Positions 9,040 to 17,509 are shown, counted from the stretch's first letter. The stretch is 47,468 nt of DNA from a bacterium (GCA_017536545.1 JAFXHF010000004.1:1-47468), one strand, 5' to 3'. Program-made: numbers and translations. Notes: generated by a model from the letters alone, not told the origin.

Positions 9040-9073
9040 TTGGTAGCATAATGCCCAGTCAGGCTGAGGACAA
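9040..9073 (+). other. 34-bp conserved intergenic element, copy A
   Basis: TTGGTAGCATAATGCCC is followed by AGTCAGGCTGAGGACAA. The first 17 bases are identical to 23618-23634, and the second 17 match at 11 positions with no gap. An ATTAATC block 18 nt upstream is also shared. It lies after the Spy-like gene and directly against the minus-strand terminator of the next gene. Local pairing is possible (CCAA/TTGG at 9031-9043). Identity and strand are unknown: it may be an RNA element or a DNA site. Confidence 0.6.
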
Positions 9074-9100
9074 AAAAATACCACTTTGTTGAGAAGTGGT
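9072..9100 (-). terminator. Intrinsic terminator for the 9155-10606 gene
   Basis: On the minus strand a 7-bp stem (ACCACTT with AAGTGGT, extended by a flanking T-A pair) is followed by seven T in a run at 9078-9072. It lies 55 bp beyond the stop of the minus-strand gene. Confidence 0.8.
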
Positions 9101-9154
9101 AGGGAAAAGTTACGAAAATTAATTGTAGGGGATATAAAAAATATTGTTATAAAT

Positions 9155-10606
9155 CTATGCGTTAAATACGTTAAATGATTTTTCAACGTTTTTCTTAATG
9201 ATACCTTTTACAGCATCATATTCAGTAGATAATGCACTGTGTTCAGATTCAAGTTTATTCAATTGAAGGTCAAATTGTTTATCTTGGCTTTCAATTTTAT
9301 CCATTGCGTTTTGGTAAACTTGTTCAGCGATTACCATAGCTGATGAGTCTTCTTTTTCTGCGATTGATTCATCAGAATCTAAGCTTGTACCAACAAATGA
9401 TTTTTCAACACTTGAGTAGTAAGATAATTGTAATTTACCAGCTTTTAATTGTTTTACAAACCAATCAGTTTCTTTTAAATTAGTTTCATCTTGAACAGTT
9501 GTATAACCTTTAGCTCTCATTTCATTGAAAATATTTTTGTAGTAATTAACCATTCCAGAATCATATTTTAAAGTTTGAGTTGTTGCTGAAACTGTATTGT
9601 TATAATAGGCTTCAGTGATTGCTGTTGCATAGTCAAATAATTCTCTTTGAGCAGTTGTTGTACCTTCATAGTTCAAAGCTTTTTTCGCTTCATAGATATC
9701 ATATTGAATACCGCCTTCAGATACACCATTGATATCTAGATAGTTTCTTGGACTTTCACTAACGAGGTTATCATCTGGATCAGCATATAAAGCTTTGGTG
9801 TCAACAAGCTCACCATCTAAATTTGTATAAGTGAATAAACCTGTTTCAGTATTATAATCAACATCTGTGACTTCGTGCCAATCAGTATTACCATCAGCAT
9901 CAGAATCACCGTGGAAGTAACCAACTTCAATCGTAGATGTTGTAATACCATTTACAGTTGTTGAATATTCTCTAGCTTCTAATAAATGTCTTTGTCTGTA
10001 GTAGCCATTGCTATCTTTGTATAAAGGTGTTGTACCATGTTCATCTGTAGCATAAGCTGTATCATAAGTTACATAACCATCAAATGAATCTGAACTAAAT
10101 GCTGTATAATCAAATCCTAAAATATGTTGGCTATCATAATCATTGATACTTTTACCAACAGATACTAAATATCTGTCCCAAGCATCATGCACTGCAGCTT
10201 CAGATTTTTCATGTTTAGTAACATCGATATCTGCTTGAGTGTAACCCATATCTCTTAAGAATCTATTAAAATCACCATTTGTATTTTTGAAAGCTGTTGC
10301 AATTGCTGAAGAAACTAAAACTTTACCAGTATTATCTGTAACTAAGTATTGTTTACCAGCTGCAACTGAATTGAAAGAAGTTAATTGATTGTATGATAAA
10401 TCAGCATAAGTAGCTTCAGAACCATTATAACCAGTTAAAACTTGATATTTAGTCTTAGCTAGAGCATCTAAATAAGCATCGTTAATCTGTTCTGAATTGT
10501 CAGAAAGACGTTGCTTAGAATAAGCTAATGACTGCTGTTCCATCTCGTTATTAGATAGACGAGCAGTAATGCTTAATAATCTAGCTTGTGATGCTGCCAT
10601 ACCCAT
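9155..10606 (-). CDS. Lineage-type hypothetical protein with hook-like terminal helices
   Basis: 483 residues, no signal peptide. The N-terminus (MGMAASQARLLSITARLS, then a Gln/Asn-rich helix) and the C-terminus (a coiled coil from about 430 ending VEKSFNVFNA) are helical. The middle is an acidic, Tyr/Thr/Asp-rich region that looks beta-rich. Paired terminal helices around a variable middle resemble flagellin/hook-type or other helical-filament proteins, but no flagellar genes are nearby. I associate the N-terminal sequence with a recurrent Gastranaerophilales family of unknown function. AAGGA lies about 13 nt before the ATG, so the start could be the second Met. An inverted repeat (CCGTAA/TTACGG, 10641-10658) sits in its leader. 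Confidence 0.8.
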   Translation of the reverse strand: MGMAASQARLLSITARLSNNEMEQQSLAYSKQRLSDNSEQINDAYLDALAKTKYQVLTGYNGSEATYADLSYNQLTSFNSVAAGKQYLVTDNTGKVLVSSAIATAFKNTNGDFNRFLRDMGYTQADIDVTKHEKSEAAVHDAWDRYLVSVGKSINDYDSQHILGFDYTAFSSDSFDGYVTYDTAYATDEHGTTPLYKDSNGYYRQRHLLEAREYSTTVNGITTSTIEVGYFHGDSDADGNTDWHEVTDVDYNTETGLFTYTNLDGELVDTKALYADPDDNLVSESPRNYLDINGVSEGGIQYDIYEAKKALNYEGTTTAQRELFDYATAITEAYYNNTVSATTQTLKYDSGMVNYYKNIFNEMRAKGYTTVQDETNLKETDWFVKQLKAGKLQLSYYSSVEKSFVGTSLDSDESIAEKEDSSAMVIAEQVYQNAMDKIESQDKQFDLQLNKLESEHSALSTEYDAVKGIIKKNVEKSFNVFNA

Positions 10607-10640
10607 AGTGCTAAGCGTTTCCTTTCAATAATTTTCGTAT

Positions 10641-10658
10641 CCGTAATCTTATTTACGG
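10641..10658. promoter_or_regulatory. Inverted repeat in the leader of the 9155-10606 gene
   Basis: CCGTAA and TTACGG are separated by 6 nt, 35 bp upstream of the start codon. It could be an operator or a small leader hairpin. No T-run follows, so a terminator is unlikely. Confidence 0.35.
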
Positions 10659-10712
10659 CATTGTTTAAAGAAAACTTTAGGATTTAAGACATAATGTTAC
10701 AAAGTTGTTACA

Positions 10713-11735
10713 TTACTTCCCATTTAAAATATAATTAAATTCTGCAAGCGGAAACTTAGGGAACCGCCTATTCTTCTTCAAAATTTCAAAATATCTGAAA
10801 TACTTAGACTTTATGCTTTTAATAGAAATTTTACGCAAATAAACTTTTTCGACATTTCGCCACAAATAGAAACATATATAATCTTTAAATTCCGAATTTT
10901 TCCAATGATTTATGTACGTCAAGTTAGCTGGAGTTTGCTCAAGATCAGTAATCCTATTCCAAGGTTTATCAACGATGTAATGATATATTCCACCATTTTT
11001 CATATCAAAATCTGTAACACAACGAGTCGAATAACATTGGTTATTCCATCTTGGGTGAAGAGGTTTTATTTGAGAACCTAAAACTTCACTTATAATAATT
11101 TGGTCAGCAAACTGTGTTTTTTGATATTTTTCTAAATCGCTATGTAAAGTATCAATAATTTTTTGCGAAAGTTTTTGCTCTCGCCATTTTTTAGAATCGA
11201 TTAAAATCATTCCCGAGTTATAAAAGCCATATTGCAAATTAAAACCAGAAAAACGTTTCAGCCACAAATCTTCAACAAAATCATTTACCATGCCAGTAGA
11301 TTGTTGCCCTAAATCTATATTGTACAATTCAGATAAATCACCAGTGGCTAAAGTATCCCCATCTAAATAAATAACCTTATCTACATCAATAATTTCAGGG
11401 ATAACAACTCTAGCAATTGCAATTGGAGTCAAATGCTTATATAAATTTACCCCTTTTGTAATTCTATCAGTATCTACTGGAACAAACTCAACATTATTAT
11501 CAAATTTTTCAATGTGATTTTTCATTAAAGTTTTACTATATCTAGTTAGACCTGTTTCAACAATATAAAAATTGTATCTAGTATCAGAGTTACTATTTTT
11601 TATTATAGAATCAATTGAAATCATTGTTGGGATAACATAATTATTATCAATAGTAAACGCAACATTCACTGGTTCTTTTGCAAATGCTAAATTTGAAATA
11701 AATAACAAGAATAAAGTTAAAACTAATTTTTTCAC
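10713..11735 (-). CDS. Family 8 glycosyltransferase with a signal peptide
   Basis: 340 residues. Residues 1-19 form a clear Sec signal peptide (KK, hydrophobic core, SNLAFA cleavage box). The GT8 catalytic domain starts right after it: VNVAFTIDNNYVIPT, and the metal-binding DxD motif as YLDGDTLATGDL near residue 125. FYNSGMILID and ADQIIISEVL are further GT8 signatures. GT8 enzymes normally use cytoplasmic UDP-sugars, so export is unexpected; the N-terminus predicts the enzyme in the periplasm or on the outer face. The start is GTG with GGAG upstream. It is the last gene of a four-gene operon, 2 nt after the MFS gene. Acceptor unknown. Confidence 0.85.
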   Translation of the reverse strand: MKKLVLTLFLLFISNLAFAKEPVNVAFTIDNNYVIPTMISIDSIIKNSNSDTRYNFYIVETGLTRYSKTLMKNHIEKFDNNVEFVPVDTDRITKGVNLYKHLTPIAIARVVIPEIIDVDKVIYLDGDTLATGDLSELYNIDLGQQSTGMVNDFVEDLWLKRFSGFNLQYGFYNSGMILIDSKKWREQKLSQKIIDTLHSDLEKYQKTQFADQIIISEVLGSQIKPLHPRWNNQCYSTRCVTDFDMKNGGIYHYIVDKPWNRITDLEQTPANLTYINHWKNSEFKDYICFYLWRNVEKVYLRKISIKSIKSKYFRYFEILKKNRRFPKFPLAEFNYILNGK

Positions 11736-11737
11736 AA

Positions 11738-12958
11738 CTACTCCTTAACCTTATAAGCATTTACCATAGATAACGAACCAAACACTACAAAACACGCAAA
11801 AGCAATCATAAAAAATGCTTTCAATCCAATTGGGCCGATAAACAATTTAGACGACATTAAAATAATAGCAGCTAATGTCCTTGATACAAAATTATTCACA
11901 GACATCAAACTTCCACGATAATCTATCGATACAAATTTATGTAATCTACTCACATGTAATATAGTAAATGATAATTGCACACCTATAATCAAACAAATTA
12001 CAAACAATAAAGCAAACGTTAATTTCACATTGGTCACAGAAATCATTTTAAACACACAGAAAAATGCTACAAAATATAGAGCATACAATGGAATAATCAT
12101 TTTTCTAATATTTAAACTGCGAAGGAATTTCCCAGCAACAACACCAGATAACGCTCTTATTCCGTGATTTATGAAAGCAACTACACCAAATAATGCTACA
12201 GGAAACATTGCATGTTGCATCAATGGTTGAAAACTTACAGCAAACAATATTGATAAAGAAGACAATAATCCCGAGTAAAAAATATAATGACGCATTTCGG
12301 TTTTTGAATAAATATTTTTTACACTATTTTTAAAATCTTCAATTTTATTTTTAAAATCTTTTACCAACGACAAATCATTCAAAGACTTCTGAGCTTCGGA
12401 TTTGATATCAGGAAGCGTTATGACAAGTAAAATACTTATAGAAATTAAAACTGTCTCAGTTATCAAAATAAATTCTGAGCCATAATGTTGATATAAAAAA
12501 GTACCAATAATAGCTGCAACTGCGGTACCAAAAGCCAAATAAAAATTCAAATATCCCCAATATTTGACCATATTTTTATTTTCTAAATAATCATATAAAT
12601 ATCCCGAATTTGCGTTATCCATCATTACTTTTGATATCGCAAACAGGATTTCACCTGCCAAAATCACGTAATAACCTTTAAAAAATAACCATAAAACTGT
12701 TATAAATAAAAAGATTAAAAACGAAATTATTAATAACTTTTTTCGAGAAATATTATCTGATAGATACCCAACAGGAATTTCTGATAGTATTGACACAAGA
12801 TAGAAAATACCTTGGAAAAAGAATAAATCTTGAACCGATAGATTGTTTTCATTATAGAAAAATAAGATTACAGGTTGAAGCAATAAGACTGCCCTTAAAA
12901 ATAATGCGATATTAAATTTACAAATTTGAAAATCTAAATTTTTAAGATTAATTCCCAT
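11738..12958 (-). CDS. MFS transporter
   Basis: 406 residues with about 12 hydrophobic spans. The segment EIPVGYLSDNISRKKLLI (about residues 61-78) is the loop 2-3 motif of the major facilitator superfamily (G-x3-D-x2-(S/G)RR/K). The central loop is basic and charged (about 190-225). AGGGGG precedes the ATG. It is 8 nt after a small membrane-protein gene and 2 nt before the exported GT8 gene. The substrate is not readable. Context suggests moving a sugar, glycan precursor or product for the surrounding operon, which is inference only. Confidence 0.85.
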   Translation of the reverse strand: MGINLKNLDFQICKFNIALFLRAVLLLQPVILFFYNENNLSVQDLFFFQGIFYLVSILSEIPVGYLSDNISRKKLLIISFLIFLFITVLWLFFKGYYVILAGEILFAISKVMMDNANSGYLYDYLENKNMVKYWGYLNFYLAFGTAVAAIIGTFLYQHYGSEFILITETVLISISILLVITLPDIKSEAQKSLNDLSLVKDFKNKIEDFKNSVKNIYSKTEMRHYIFYSGLLSSLSILFAVSFQPLMQHAMFPVALFGVVAFINHGIRALSGVVAGKFLRSLNIRKMIIPLYALYFVAFFCVFKMISVTNVKLTFALLFVICLIIGVQLSFTILHVSRLHKFVSIDYRGSLMSVNNFVSRTLAAIILMSSKLFIGPIGLKAFFMIAFACFVVFGSLSMVNAYKVKE

Positions 12959-12966
12959 TATGCCCC

Positions 12967-13392
12967 CTATACCACAGCCCTATACCAAAGACACATAATA
13001 GGTATAATTACCGCTAAAATCGCTGAAAACACCAACAAATATAACCTAATATCTTTCTTTCTATATATCCAATATGCGATAAACAATGGGATTAAAAATA
13101 GTACCGCAACAAACTGTAATTTCACTGCCTCAATAAAAATATTCATAATAGTTACTAGCATGATAAGGGTTAAAATCCCTACAATATTATTGAATTTCGC
13201 AAAATCTTTCACAAAAAAAGCTCTAAGTGAAAGTACAAAAACAACTAATGCAATAATAGGTAAGAACAAATTACAAATATCAACAAACACCATTAACGGT
13301 AAAGCTAAAACAGAAAAACCCCAAAAAGGAGCATAAGAAAATAACAAGACTAAAATTAAGCATAACAAACTCAATATAATCTTCTTTTTCAA
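12967..13392 (-). CDS. Small polytopic membrane protein
   Basis: 141 residues, mostly hydrophobic, with about four to five predicted spans and short basic loops (RKKDIR). I do not recognise the family. The start is TTG with GGAGGAGAG immediately upstream, a strong ribosome site. It lies 27 bp after the toroid-type enzyme gene and 8 bp before the MFS gene, so it belongs to the same operon. It may be a membrane partner of the exported GT8 or of the transporter. Confidence 0.75.
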   Translation of the reverse strand: MKKKIILSLLCLILVLLFSYAPFWGFSVLALPLMVFVDICNLFLPIIALVVFVLSLRAFFVKDFAKFNNIVGILTLIMLVTIMNIFIEAVKLQFVAVLFLIPLFIAYWIYRKKDIRLYLLVFSAILAVIIPIMCLWYRAVV

Positions 13393-13419
13393 ATTCTCTC
13401 CTCCACCTCTTTTACATAA

Positions 13420-15291
13420 TTATATAACACAGATATTGTTTTCTGCAAAATACAATCTAAAATAAAAACAAGCAACGTGTTGTATAGAATCAACCCTAAC
13501 CCACTGTCTTGTAGCCTTAAATCTTATCGCACCAAGCGATTTCTCAGGATTCTTATGAGCATAAGTATTTTCAGCAACATTCACTAAAACAAGTTGAGAT
13601 TTTGCAGTTTTACGACAAGCATCCAATAATGTTTGAGCTAATTCATTATCACCCAAATTTTTTGCTAAATAGTGAGCAGCTATCAAACCCTCTGACCTTG
13701 AACCATCAGGGTAATAATGATCCCCATAGTTGTAATAATAAGCCCCTTCATAATCAATATATGGAGAATCATCTTTTTGGTAGATTTTATCAATCATTAT
13801 TTTTGCATCATTCAATACAAAATTTATATAATTATCTTTTCTGAAATCTTCACGCTTAGTCCATTCTTCGATAGCCTGCATTAACCACGCATCAGATGGC
13901 AAAGCAGTGAACAAATCAGAATAAATATTAGGTCTTTCATCAACTATCCAATCTAAAGCAATTCGACTTTTTTCAAGAACTTCTTCTAGTAAATCTTCAT
14001 CCCCTTCAAAATGATTTGCAAATAACGCTAAACCTAATAAGGCTTCTCCAGGGTAATAGAATGAAAAAGTTTCACGACGTTCCTCATCGGTCATCTCAAT
14101 AAGAGGTTTACCATCCTGAAAACTTGGATGTATATAGTACCCCAACATTTCCCCTGTTTTATAAATCCTTGATAAAAGATGTCTTGTGTATTTTTTAATA
14201 AATTCATCATAGGATTTATCACCAGTTTCCATACGATATCTCATCATAGCGATAAGAATCATACCTGTGCCACCAAGTTTAGCTTTTTTATTATAGAAAA
14301 CATACGCTGCAGATTTTCCGTCAACTTGATGTTCTTTAGTAATTGTTGTTATAAAGTCCAAACCTTTTTTTGCAGATTCTAAGTATTTTTTATCTTTGGT
14401 TAATTGATAAGCCCTAATTAAAGTGATAATTCCACCACAATGGCGTAAATCATTGTAATATAAATCATCTTCCGCTCTATTTGGATGCTCATGATCTACA
14501 TAATTATCTTCTTTTGCATCGTAATAATATAAATATTGACCATTACTTTTTTGATATTTTACAATCCAATCAGCACCAGCTAAAGCCTTATTTTTAATTT
14601 CATCTTGCGAATATTCCCACAAAATATTCCCTCGATATAACGGAAGAATTTCATCGCCGAAAGTCACAAAACATCTACTTTTCACAAGGAAACATTCATA
14701 TTTTGATTTTTTTAGAATATCAATTCTTTCTGAAATTTTATTTGTAATATTTTTAATCGAAGATTTTCTCAAAATCGTATTTAGGGCAGATTTCAAATCC
14801 ATCTGACTATTCGACCAAGCTTCAGATGGGGTATAAATATATGTTTTTCCTTCGTAATTAAGTTTTATACCAGTAATCCCAGGTTCAAAACGTCTTTGTT
14901 CAAATGATGCAGATTTAATTTCTTCTAACCTTACAGGAAACTGTTCTGTAATATATTCAAGCATAATTCTACAAATTTTAGGATTTGCAATATCAAAATC
15001 AGAATAAGACTTATTATTTTTGATTTGAGAAATATCTCGGTTGATGGTTTCTTCTAATGTCTGTCTGCAAGCCCCCCACCTAATTGGCTTAAGACCTTCT
15101 TGAAAAAGAGTTATATAAACATACGTTAGTCCATTATCATACTTGATTATTTCATCCAAAGACAAACCCTCTAGTGATACATTACTTCCAGAAATGAAGG
15201 CTTCACGAATTTTACAGATCAATGCATTAATCCCAGAAAAATTTTTCTGGAAAAACTCTCTTTCAACAATATTTTGTTTAGAATAATCCAT
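13420..15291 (-). CDS. Two-domain protein with a C-terminal alpha/alpha-toroid (six-hairpin) domain
   Basis: 623 residues, no signal peptide. The N-terminal ~200 residues end in GITGIKLNYEGKTYIYTP and faintly recall AMMECR1-like domains. From about 225 onward there are repeated helical hairpins of the six-hairpin glycosidase/epimerase type: ALAGADWIVKYQKSNGQYLYYY, a YLESAKKGLDFI-type repeat, and TALPSDAWLMQAIEEWT. The start at the ATG at 15291 was chosen because AAAAGGA precedes it at 8 nt, while the Met ten codons upstream has none. It heads the operon with a membrane protein, MFS transporter and exported GT8. An activity on uronic acids or glycans is plausible, but no catalytic residues can be named. 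Confidence 0.7.
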   Translation of the reverse strand: MDYSKQNIVEREFFQKNFSGINALICKIREAFISGSNVSLEGLSLDEIIKYDNGLTYVYITLFQEGLKPIRWGACRQTLEETINRDISQIKNNKSYSDFDIANPKICRIMLEYITEQFPVRLEEIKSASFEQRRFEPGITGIKLNYEGKTYIYTPSEAWSNSQMDLKSALNTILRKSSIKNITNKISERIDILKKSKYECFLVKSRCFVTFGDEILPLYRGNILWEYSQDEIKNKALAGADWIVKYQKSNGQYLYYYDAKEDNYVDHEHPNRAEDDLYYNDLRHCGGIITLIRAYQLTKDKKYLESAKKGLDFITTITKEHQVDGKSAAYVFYNKKAKLGGTGMILIAMMRYRMETGDKSYDEFIKKYTRHLLSRIYKTGEMLGYYIHPSFQDGKPLIEMTDEERRETFSFYYPGEALLGLALFANHFEGDEDLLEEVLEKSRIALDWIVDERPNIYSDLFTALPSDAWLMQAIEEWTKREDFRKDNYINFVLNDAKIMIDKIYQKDDSPYIDYEGAYYYNYGDHYYPDGSRSEGLIAAHYLAKNLGDNELAQTLLDACRKTAKSQLVLVNVAENTYAHKNPEKSLGAIRFKATRQWVRVDSIQHVACFYFRLYFAENNICVI

Positions 15292-15430
15292 GCATAAATC
15301 CTTTTTACAATATTCTAACATTTGAGATGTAAATTACCCCCATCTTTTTGGTTGATTTTAATTATTAAAAAACGTAACGATTTTGCCACAACCCAAACAA
15401 TATGATACTTTGTAGATGAAAGGATAGGTT

Positions 15431-16303
15431 ATGAAAAATATAGTAATTTACACAGATAAAAATTCATCTGCAATTGCAGACGTACTTTCATCTTTAGAAG
15501 ATGTAAATATTAGATTAGAAAATTCTGCAAACTTAAAGGATTATGAAGCTTTAAATCCAGGTGTTATCGTTGTTGAAAGCGTACCTGACATTAAAGATGT
15601 TTTAATGGTAACTAAATTCAAATTCCCAATTCTATTTATTGGTGAAACTTTCAAAGGCACAACAGTTCGTGCTGTAGCTTTTGATTATGTAAAAACACCA
15701 GTTGATAATCAAGAATTAATTGTTCGTGTAAAAAATATGTTAAAAATCAGAGAATTGAGAGATAAATTAAAAACTCTTTCTACAACTGATGAATTAACTG
15801 GTTTACATAATAGAAAATATTTACTTGAACGTATGGAACAAGAAATCTCTCGTTCAAAACGTTACGGCAACGCTCTTTCAGTATTGTTATTTGACTTAGA
15901 TTTCTTCAAAGTTGTAAATGACATTTATGGATACGAATGGGGCGACGTTTTATTACGTTCAATCGCTGATAAATTAAAACAACTTATCAGAAAAGAAGAT
16001 ATTTTAACACGTTATGGTGACGAAGAATTTATCGTAGTTCTTCCAAACACATCAGAAGACAATGCATTCTTATTCGCTGAAAGATTCCGTAAAGATATCG
16101 AAAAAATGGAATTCATTCCAGCTGGCGAAGAAGAACGTCACCCAATCACAATTTCTGGTGGTATTGCAACATTCCCTTGCATTCCTGATGCAGAAGAAGA
16201 TGCAAATACAATTATCAGATACGCAGAACACGCATTATACAATGCAAAAAAACGTGGCAAAAACAAAATAGTTCAATTCTCTCAACTTAATTTAGGAGAA
16301 TAG
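15431..16303 (+). CDS. GGDEF-domain protein with degenerate receiver domain
   Basis: 290 residues. Residues 1-105 are a receiver-like domain in which the phospho-accepting Asp is replaced by Glu (VIVVES, E49) while the conserved Lys remains (YVKTP, K88). Residues 115-285 are a GGDEF domain: TTDELTGLHNRKY, metal-binding FDLDFFK, and the signature as GDEEF (196-200) in place of GGDEF. The inhibitory RxxD I-site is intact (RKED, 187-190, five residues before). It may be a permanently 'on' cyclase, a cyclase of altered activity, or a c-di-GMP receptor. GAAAGGA precedes the ATG. It is a single gene followed by a terminator. Confidence 0.9.
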   Translation: MKNIVIYTDKNSSAIADVLSSLEDVNIRLENSANLKDYEALNPGVIVVESVPDIKDVLMVTKFKFPILFIGETFKGTTVRAVAFDYVKTPVDNQELIVRVKNMLKIRELRDKLKTLSTTDELTGLHNRKYLLERMEQEISRSKRYGNALSVLLFDLDFFKVVNDIYGYEWGDVLLRSIADKLKQLIRKEDILTRYGDEEFIVVLPNTSEDNAFLFAERFRKDIEKMEFIPAGEEERHPITISGGIATFPCIPDAEEDANTIIRYAEHALYNAKKRGKNKIVQFSQLNLGE

Positions 16304-16326
16304 GACTTAAAAAAGCTCCTTTCTGA

Positions 16327-16341
16327 ACACTTACATAGTGT
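16327..16341. repeat. Inverted repeat ACACT-N5-AGTGT
   Basis: A 5-bp-arm dyad in the 3' region of the GGDEF gene. It resembles the ACACTT-N5-AAGTGT dyad at 16439-16455. It may be a related protein-binding site or simply part of the 3' structure. Confidence 0.3.
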
Positions 16342-16354
16342 AAATCTGGTTAAT

Positions 16355-16380
16355 AGGCGGTAACATCACTACCGCCTTTT
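16355..16380 (+). terminator. Intrinsic terminator after the GGDEF gene
   Basis: AGGCGGTA pairs with TACCGCCT across a 7-nt loop, then TTT-G-TTTT. Confidence 0.88.
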
Positions 16381-16438
16381 GTTTTATATTAACAAATATT
16401 AACAAAAATCATACCCTACGCAATTAATAAAATTAAAA

Positions 16439-16458
16439 ACACTTTATATAAGTGTAGG
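16439..16458 (+). promoter_or_regulatory. Palindrome and shared upstream motif, copy 2
   Basis: ACACTT-TATAT-AAGTGT (16439-16455) is a dyad with perfect 6-bp arms. It contains most of TTTATATAAGTGTAGG (16443-16458), the motif also found at 1130-1145 and 17556-17571. It ends 36 nt before the ATG at 16495, nearly the same distance as the copy before the paralogous gene. Confidence 0.5.
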
Positions 16459-16494
16459 TTAATTTTTAGTGTTATTTTTTAAGGTAGGTAAATT

Positions 16495-17454
16495 ATGGCA
16501 GGTATTTCAGCTATTTTTTCAGGTTTAAAAAGAGTCGCAAAAGTATTACCAGACTTAGTATTAGGTAACGGTGCAGAAACTGCAGGTCAAGCAATTAGGG
16601 CAACCATTAAAAATAAAGGTTCAATTTTCCAAGCCGCAAAAGAAGGTGTTAAAGCAACTGAAAAATTGTCAGTAGCTGCAAACGGTGCAAAAATAGGCTT
16701 CTTTACTAGAATAACAAGCAACATTGGACGTATCAGTTCACTTACAAAAGCTGGCATTAGAGCTGGCGGAGCAAAAGCTGGTTTCTTTGGCAAAATATTA
16801 GGCGGAACTAAAGGTTTCTTCAAAGGCCTTGGTAAGAACATGCCACTTATCGGTGCTTTGATGATGATTGCTTTTGAAATTCCAAACGTAGTTAAGGCAT
16901 CAAAAGAACAAGGTATCGGCCAAGGTGTTAAAGAAATCGCAAAAGCAGGTGCTAGACTTTGCGGTGGTGGTGTAGGTGCAGCAATTGGTTCAGCAATTTG
17001 TCCTGGTATCGGCACAATGATCGGATGGATTGCGGGTGAATGGTTAACAAGCAAAGTTGTTGGTAAATCATACTCAGAAAAAGTTGCAGAAGCTGAATAT
17101 GAAGCTCAATTAGCAGCAGAACAAGCTCAACAACAAGGATACGTACCTCAAGAGCAAGTTGTTTACCCTCAAGAAACAGTAGCTTATCAACCAGCTCAAC
17201 AACCAACATTCCAAGGTAATCCATATCAACAACAAACACCATACCCTCAAGGTGCTGTAACAAACCCATTCGAAGAAATTTTAAATAATAATGCAACAAG
17301 CAATCCATACGGTGGCAATACATTCGGATACAGTGGTGATTTGTTTGCTCAAAATATAAACTTTGCTCAGCTTGCATCTAATATGACTAGTGGTCAATTA
17401 CAAATGCAACAACCTTTACAAGCTCAACCACAAGTATCTATCATAAATCCTTAA
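16495..17454 (+). CDS. Glycine-zipper protein, paralogue 1
   Basis: 319 residues. The N-terminal ~125 residues are basic and Gly/Ala/Lys-rich (SGLKRVAKVLPDLVLG, then repeated AGxxAGFFGK). A hydrophobic segment follows, then a glycine-zipper (GGGVGAAIGSAICPGIGTMIG, about 158-178) that could insert in a membrane. The last ~120 residues are a low-complexity Gln/Pro/Tyr/Asn region. It is similar in order and motif to the next gene, so the pair is a tandem duplication. No signal peptide and no recognised family. AAGGTAGG precedes the ATG. Gly-zipper segments occur in pore-forming bacteriocins and in envelope proteins; neither can be claimed here. Confidence 0.85.
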   Translation: MAGISAIFSGLKRVAKVLPDLVLGNGAETAGQAIRATIKNKGSIFQAAKEGVKATEKLSVAANGAKIGFFTRITSNIGRISSLTKAGIRAGGAKAGFFGKILGGTKGFFKGLGKNMPLIGALMMIAFEIPNVVKASKEQGIGQGVKEIAKAGARLCGGGVGAAIGSAICPGIGTMIGWIAGEWLTSKVVGKSYSEKVAEAEYEAQLAAEQAQQQGYVPQEQVVYPQETVAYQPAQQPTFQGNPYQQQTPYPQGAVTNPFEEILNNNATSNPYGGNTFGYSGDLFAQNINFAQLASNMTSGQLQMQQPLQAQPQVSIINP

Positions 17455-17477
17455 TTAACATATTATATCCCCTAAAA

Positions 17478-17509
17478 AGCAGGACTTTGAAATATGAGTC
17501 CTGTTTTTT
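17478..17509 (+). terminator. Intrinsic terminator after glycine-zipper gene 1
   Basis: CAGGACT pairs with AGTCCTG across an 11-nt loop, followed by six T. It separates the two paralogues, so the second has its own promoter. Confidence 0.85.

Noticed and set aside
9001-9073. Resemblance of copy A to a c-di-GMP-I riboswitch (GCAAAC and CAAAGCC pieces)
   Set aside because: The pieces are not in the required arrangement, copy B lacks them, and the element lies after genes, not before one.
13420-15291. Firm AMMECR1 annotation for the N-terminal domain of the toroid protein
   Set aside because: Only a faint pattern resemblance. The characteristic LRGCIG motif is not present.
16587-17054. Long minus-strand ORF opposite glycine-zipper gene 1
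   Set aside because: Pro/Ile/Ala-rich shadow caused by the Gly/Ala/Asn codons of the real gene. No ribosome site.
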